Shown here piece by piece: positions 60,935 through 64,000 of a stretch of DNA of 64,000 nt (positions within the stretch are counted from its first letter, which is position 1; every line of letters starts with the position of its first letter). The notes under the pieces were generated by a model. That model did no database searches. It worked only from the letters and a program-made list of their open reading frames with translations, and was not told where the DNA came from. The position numbers and the translations under genes were made by a program. Origin of the DNA: Cacajao melanocephalus (taxonomy: Eukaryota > Chordata > Mammalia > Primates > Pitheciidae); NCBI GenBank assembly GCA_963573385.1, contig CAUYLG010071707.1, forward strand, positions 1 through 64,000, in the 5' to 3' direction.

Positions 60935-62765
60935 TAAAACATTGATTAAAAATTGAAGAAGACATAAATAAATTAAAAAAAATCCATGTTGATGAATCTG
61001 AGTTAATACTGTCTAAATGTTCTCATTACCCAAAGTGATCTGCAAATTCAACGCATTTTCCATAGAAAATTTAAAGGCATTTTTCATAGATATAGAGAAA
61101 ACAATCCTAAAAATCACATGGAACTACAAAAATTCCTGAATAACTAAAGTGACCTTAAGAAAGAAGAACAAAGTTGGAAGTCTCACACTTTCTGGTTTCA
61201 AATTATTTTATAAAACTACAATAATCAAAACATTATGGTATTGGCACTAAAATAGACATGTAGAAAAATGTACAGAATAGACAGTCTGGAAATAAACCTA
61301 CAAATATTTAGTCAATTAATGTTTGACGAAGCCACCAAGAAGATACAATGGAGAAAGCACAGTATCTTGAATAAATGACTTTGGGAATACTGAATATCCA
61401 CATTGTCAGACAGAAGAATGACATTAGACTTTTTTCACACACCAAATAAAAAATCAGCTCAAAACACATTAAAAACTTAAATGTAACACTGAAACTATAA
61501 AACTACTACAAGAAAACATAAAGGAAAAGCTACCTGCATTGGTCTGGGCAATGACTTTTGAATATGATACCAAAACAAGCAAAAAAAGCAAAAATGCACA
61601 AGTGGAACTACATCAAAATAAAAATTTCTGCACAGCAAAGGAAATAATTAGCAAAGTAAAAAGGCAATGTAGAGAATGGGAAAAAAAACCATGTATGTAT
61701 GTAACATGAGTTTAATATCCACAATATATCAGAAACTCATATAACTATATAGCAAAATAAATAAATAAATAACCTGCTTAACAGTTAGTAAAGGAACTGA
61801 ACATACATTTTTTCAAAGAAGACATATAAGTAGCCAACAGATTTATAAAAAGATGCCCAACATCACAAATCATCTGAGAAATGAAATCAAAACCATAATG
61901 AGATAATTATTTCACACATCTTACTATTTCTATTATTAAAAAGTTACAAGGTAACAATTGTTGAGAATGCATACAAAGAGGAACTCTTGTACATTTACGG
62001 TAGAAGACCATATAGAAACACAATATGGGGATTTTTCAAAAAATTAGCAATAAAACTACTATATGATCCAGAAATTCTTGTTTTGAGTATATATGCAAAG
62101 GTCATAAAGTCATTATCACAAAAGAAATAGCTGCACTCCTATGTTCATTGCTGCATTATTCGCATTAGCCAAGATATAGAATAATCTAGTATCTGCAAGT
62201 GGATGAATGGAGAAAGAAAATGTGACATATATAAATGGAATATTTCTCAGCCTTAAGAAATGGAAATCCTGTTGTTTGTAACAACATGAATGAACCTAGA
62301 AGACATTATGCTATTAAAACAAGTCAGAAACAGAAAGACAAATACAGTATAATCTCACTTATAGATGAAATCTAAGTTAAATCATAGAAATAGAGTAGAA
62401 TAATGGCTATCCTGGGATTGGGGGTGGGGGAAATGGGAAAATGTTGGTTAAAGGATACAACATTTTAATTATGAGTAAGTTCTGGAGACCTAATATGATT
62501 ATATTTAATAATAATGTACACTTAAAATTTACAAAAAATGTACATTCTAAATAGTCTTACCACTCACATAAAGTACAGTTACTCTATGAGGTGATGGGCA
62601 TGCTAATTACATTGATTATGGTGATCATTTCACAATATATATGTATATCAAAACATCATGTTGTACACCTTAAAAATATACAATTTTTGTAATTTATACC
62701 TCAGTAATTACGGGGTAAACTCATTTAAACAGATTTGACATTATATTTAAATAATTCATTCCTAT

Positions 62766-63246
62766 GGTCTTAATATGGCTTTTTAAAACTCTTCTCAAAT
62801 TCATAGTCGAAATCTAATCACTGTGCTGGTATTGGAGATGGAGGTCTTTGGAAAGTAATTAAGTTATTAGGACAGAGTCCTCATGATTCTGATTAGTATC
62901 CTTTTAAAAGAGGCCCCAGAAAGCTACCTTGTCCTTCTTACCATGTTGAGGACACTGAAAGAAGTTGCCATTCCATGAAACAGGAAATGGGCCCATATCA
63001 GACACTGAATCTGCAGATGTCTTAATATTAATGTTCAGATTCCTCCCAATTTCATATTTTGAAATCTAATCACTAATGTAATGCTATTAGGAGGTGGACC
63101 TTCAGAAGGTGATTAGGGTATGAAGACAGAGCCCTTGTGATTCTTAGACTTTATAGTCTCCAGAATTGTAAGAAATAAATTTCTGTTGCTTATAAGCTAC
63201 TTAGTTCATGGTATTTTGTTATAACAGCCTGAATGGGCTAAAACAT
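62766..63246 (+). mobile_element. MLT1-type MaLR LTR, present as two partial tandem copies
   Basis: Copy 1 (62766-63018) covers the 5' and middle part, including a GAGATGGAGGTCTTTGG stretch and a CATGTTGAGGACACTG stretch. Copy 2 (63019-63246) restarts with the same 5' text (GGAGGTGGACCTTCAG), lacks about 150 bases of the middle, and ends AGAAATAAATTTCTGTTG then TTTTGTTATAACAGCCTG. GTCTTAATAT opens both at a spacing of 252 bases. Confidence 0.82.
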
Positions 63247-64000
63247 TCATTTTATCTTGCATTTAATATTATATTTTCCTAAAATTAATAAAAGTTTTTA
63301 TAAAAAGTTTTCTGACTGTCTAGATCAATTTGTATATACATATCAAATGCATTTAATTATTAACTTATTCATAAGACATTTATTATATTTTAATTTTTTT
63401 CTTTCATAAATAGTGCTGGTATGTGTGTTCAAATTAAGATATTGTCTAATGTTTCATAAATTTATATACATGAGCAATATGCAATTTATATTTTCAGATT
63501 TTTTTTGTAATGCAGGTGCAGATCAGGAATATACAAATTTAAAAAGCTATTATAACAAGAACAAAAGCAAAAAAAAAAAAAACACACTCCTTAGTTGTGT
63601 GAGCTGGAAATGTCTTCACAGCTTATTTTTTCTGTAATTCCTGACCTCTACCTGTAAGCTTCCCAGGTTGAAAGAGATAAAGTCAGCACTACCTGCACAT
63701 CAACAACTGTAAAGGTTTTAGGCAAAAATGTAGCTTTTAAAGTGTCTTTTTGAAATAAATTATTTCCCTTCAAATATTACTAGAGAGGAGAATAAAACTT
63801 GAGTACCAGTAGGGAGGAATGACTTATGAAATTATGACATTTGGGGAGTTAGGGAAGAGAGTGAACCTCCATTTAACCTCCTTTCTGGCACTCACATGTC
63901 TTTAAAAGACATTGCCAAGGCAGTTTCATTTAACCAGCTGATTTTAAATTGCTCCATGGGGCTGATTTTATAAAACTTCTCTGATATTTTATGGTTCTAC
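63247..64000. other. Unassigned DNA
   Basis: No gene recognised. An A-run lies at 63569-63582. A 74-codon frame at 63413-63637 crosses it and is not credible as a gene. Confidence 0.4.

Overview
This window is primate nuclear DNA, almost certainly human or a close relative. It is AT-rich and CpG-poor. It carries Alu elements including an AluSc-like copy, L1 with primate-type (L1PA) 3' ends, THE1/MST LTRs, and the anthropoid-restricted mariner pair Hsmar1 and MADE1. Family names come from my memory of the consensus sequences, not from a database search, so subfamily labels are provisional.

I found no host gene: no convincing exon, CpG island, tRNA, rRNA or snRNA. Every open frame above about 100 codons falls inside a transposon remnant or a simple repeat. 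The window reads as a gene desert, or the inside of a very large intron, built from nested mobile elements.

Layout. 1-2713: 3' half of an L1PA with a possible 3' transduction. 2714-6712: endogenous retrovirus (ERV) derived DNA ending in a polypurine tract and a + strand LTR. 7285-7811: a - strand LTR. 9045-11300: an old - strand L1 (L1M) with a palindromic local repeat and an Alu stub. 14108-19512: a primate L1 on the + strand, broken by a rearranged THE1 provirus and then by a solo LTR. 19513-21105: - strand L1M holding an L1PA 3' stub. 21337-25278: Alu, + strand L1M, a hAT-like relic and an MST LTR. 27335-28380: a hAT relic, an L1M end and LTR-like DNA. 29950-33298: MIR, a free left Alu monomer, an Alu, and an ERVK-type solo LTR. 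33685-38000: a long - strand L1M complex with two Alus and one unassigned insertion. 38010-38300: AT/CT/TG repeats with a MADE1 piece. 42565-46167: a TAGA repeat, MIR, and an Alu whose tail has become a 325-base polypyrimidine tract. 48130-50745: - strand L1M containing a nearly full-length Hsmar1. 53027-53545: an MLT2-type LTR. 56140-62710: a nearly full-length + strand L1MA-grade element with an AluSc insertion. 62766-63246: a duplicated MLT1-type LTR.

Nothing here works together as a pathway. The useful content is the insertion order, shown by nesting and target-site duplications, plus several local rearrangements. I did not find a previously undescribed functional system. The best candidates for a second look are the Hsmar1 copy, the inverted duplication at the THE1 deletion, the palindromic array near 9.5 kb, and the duplicated MLT1.
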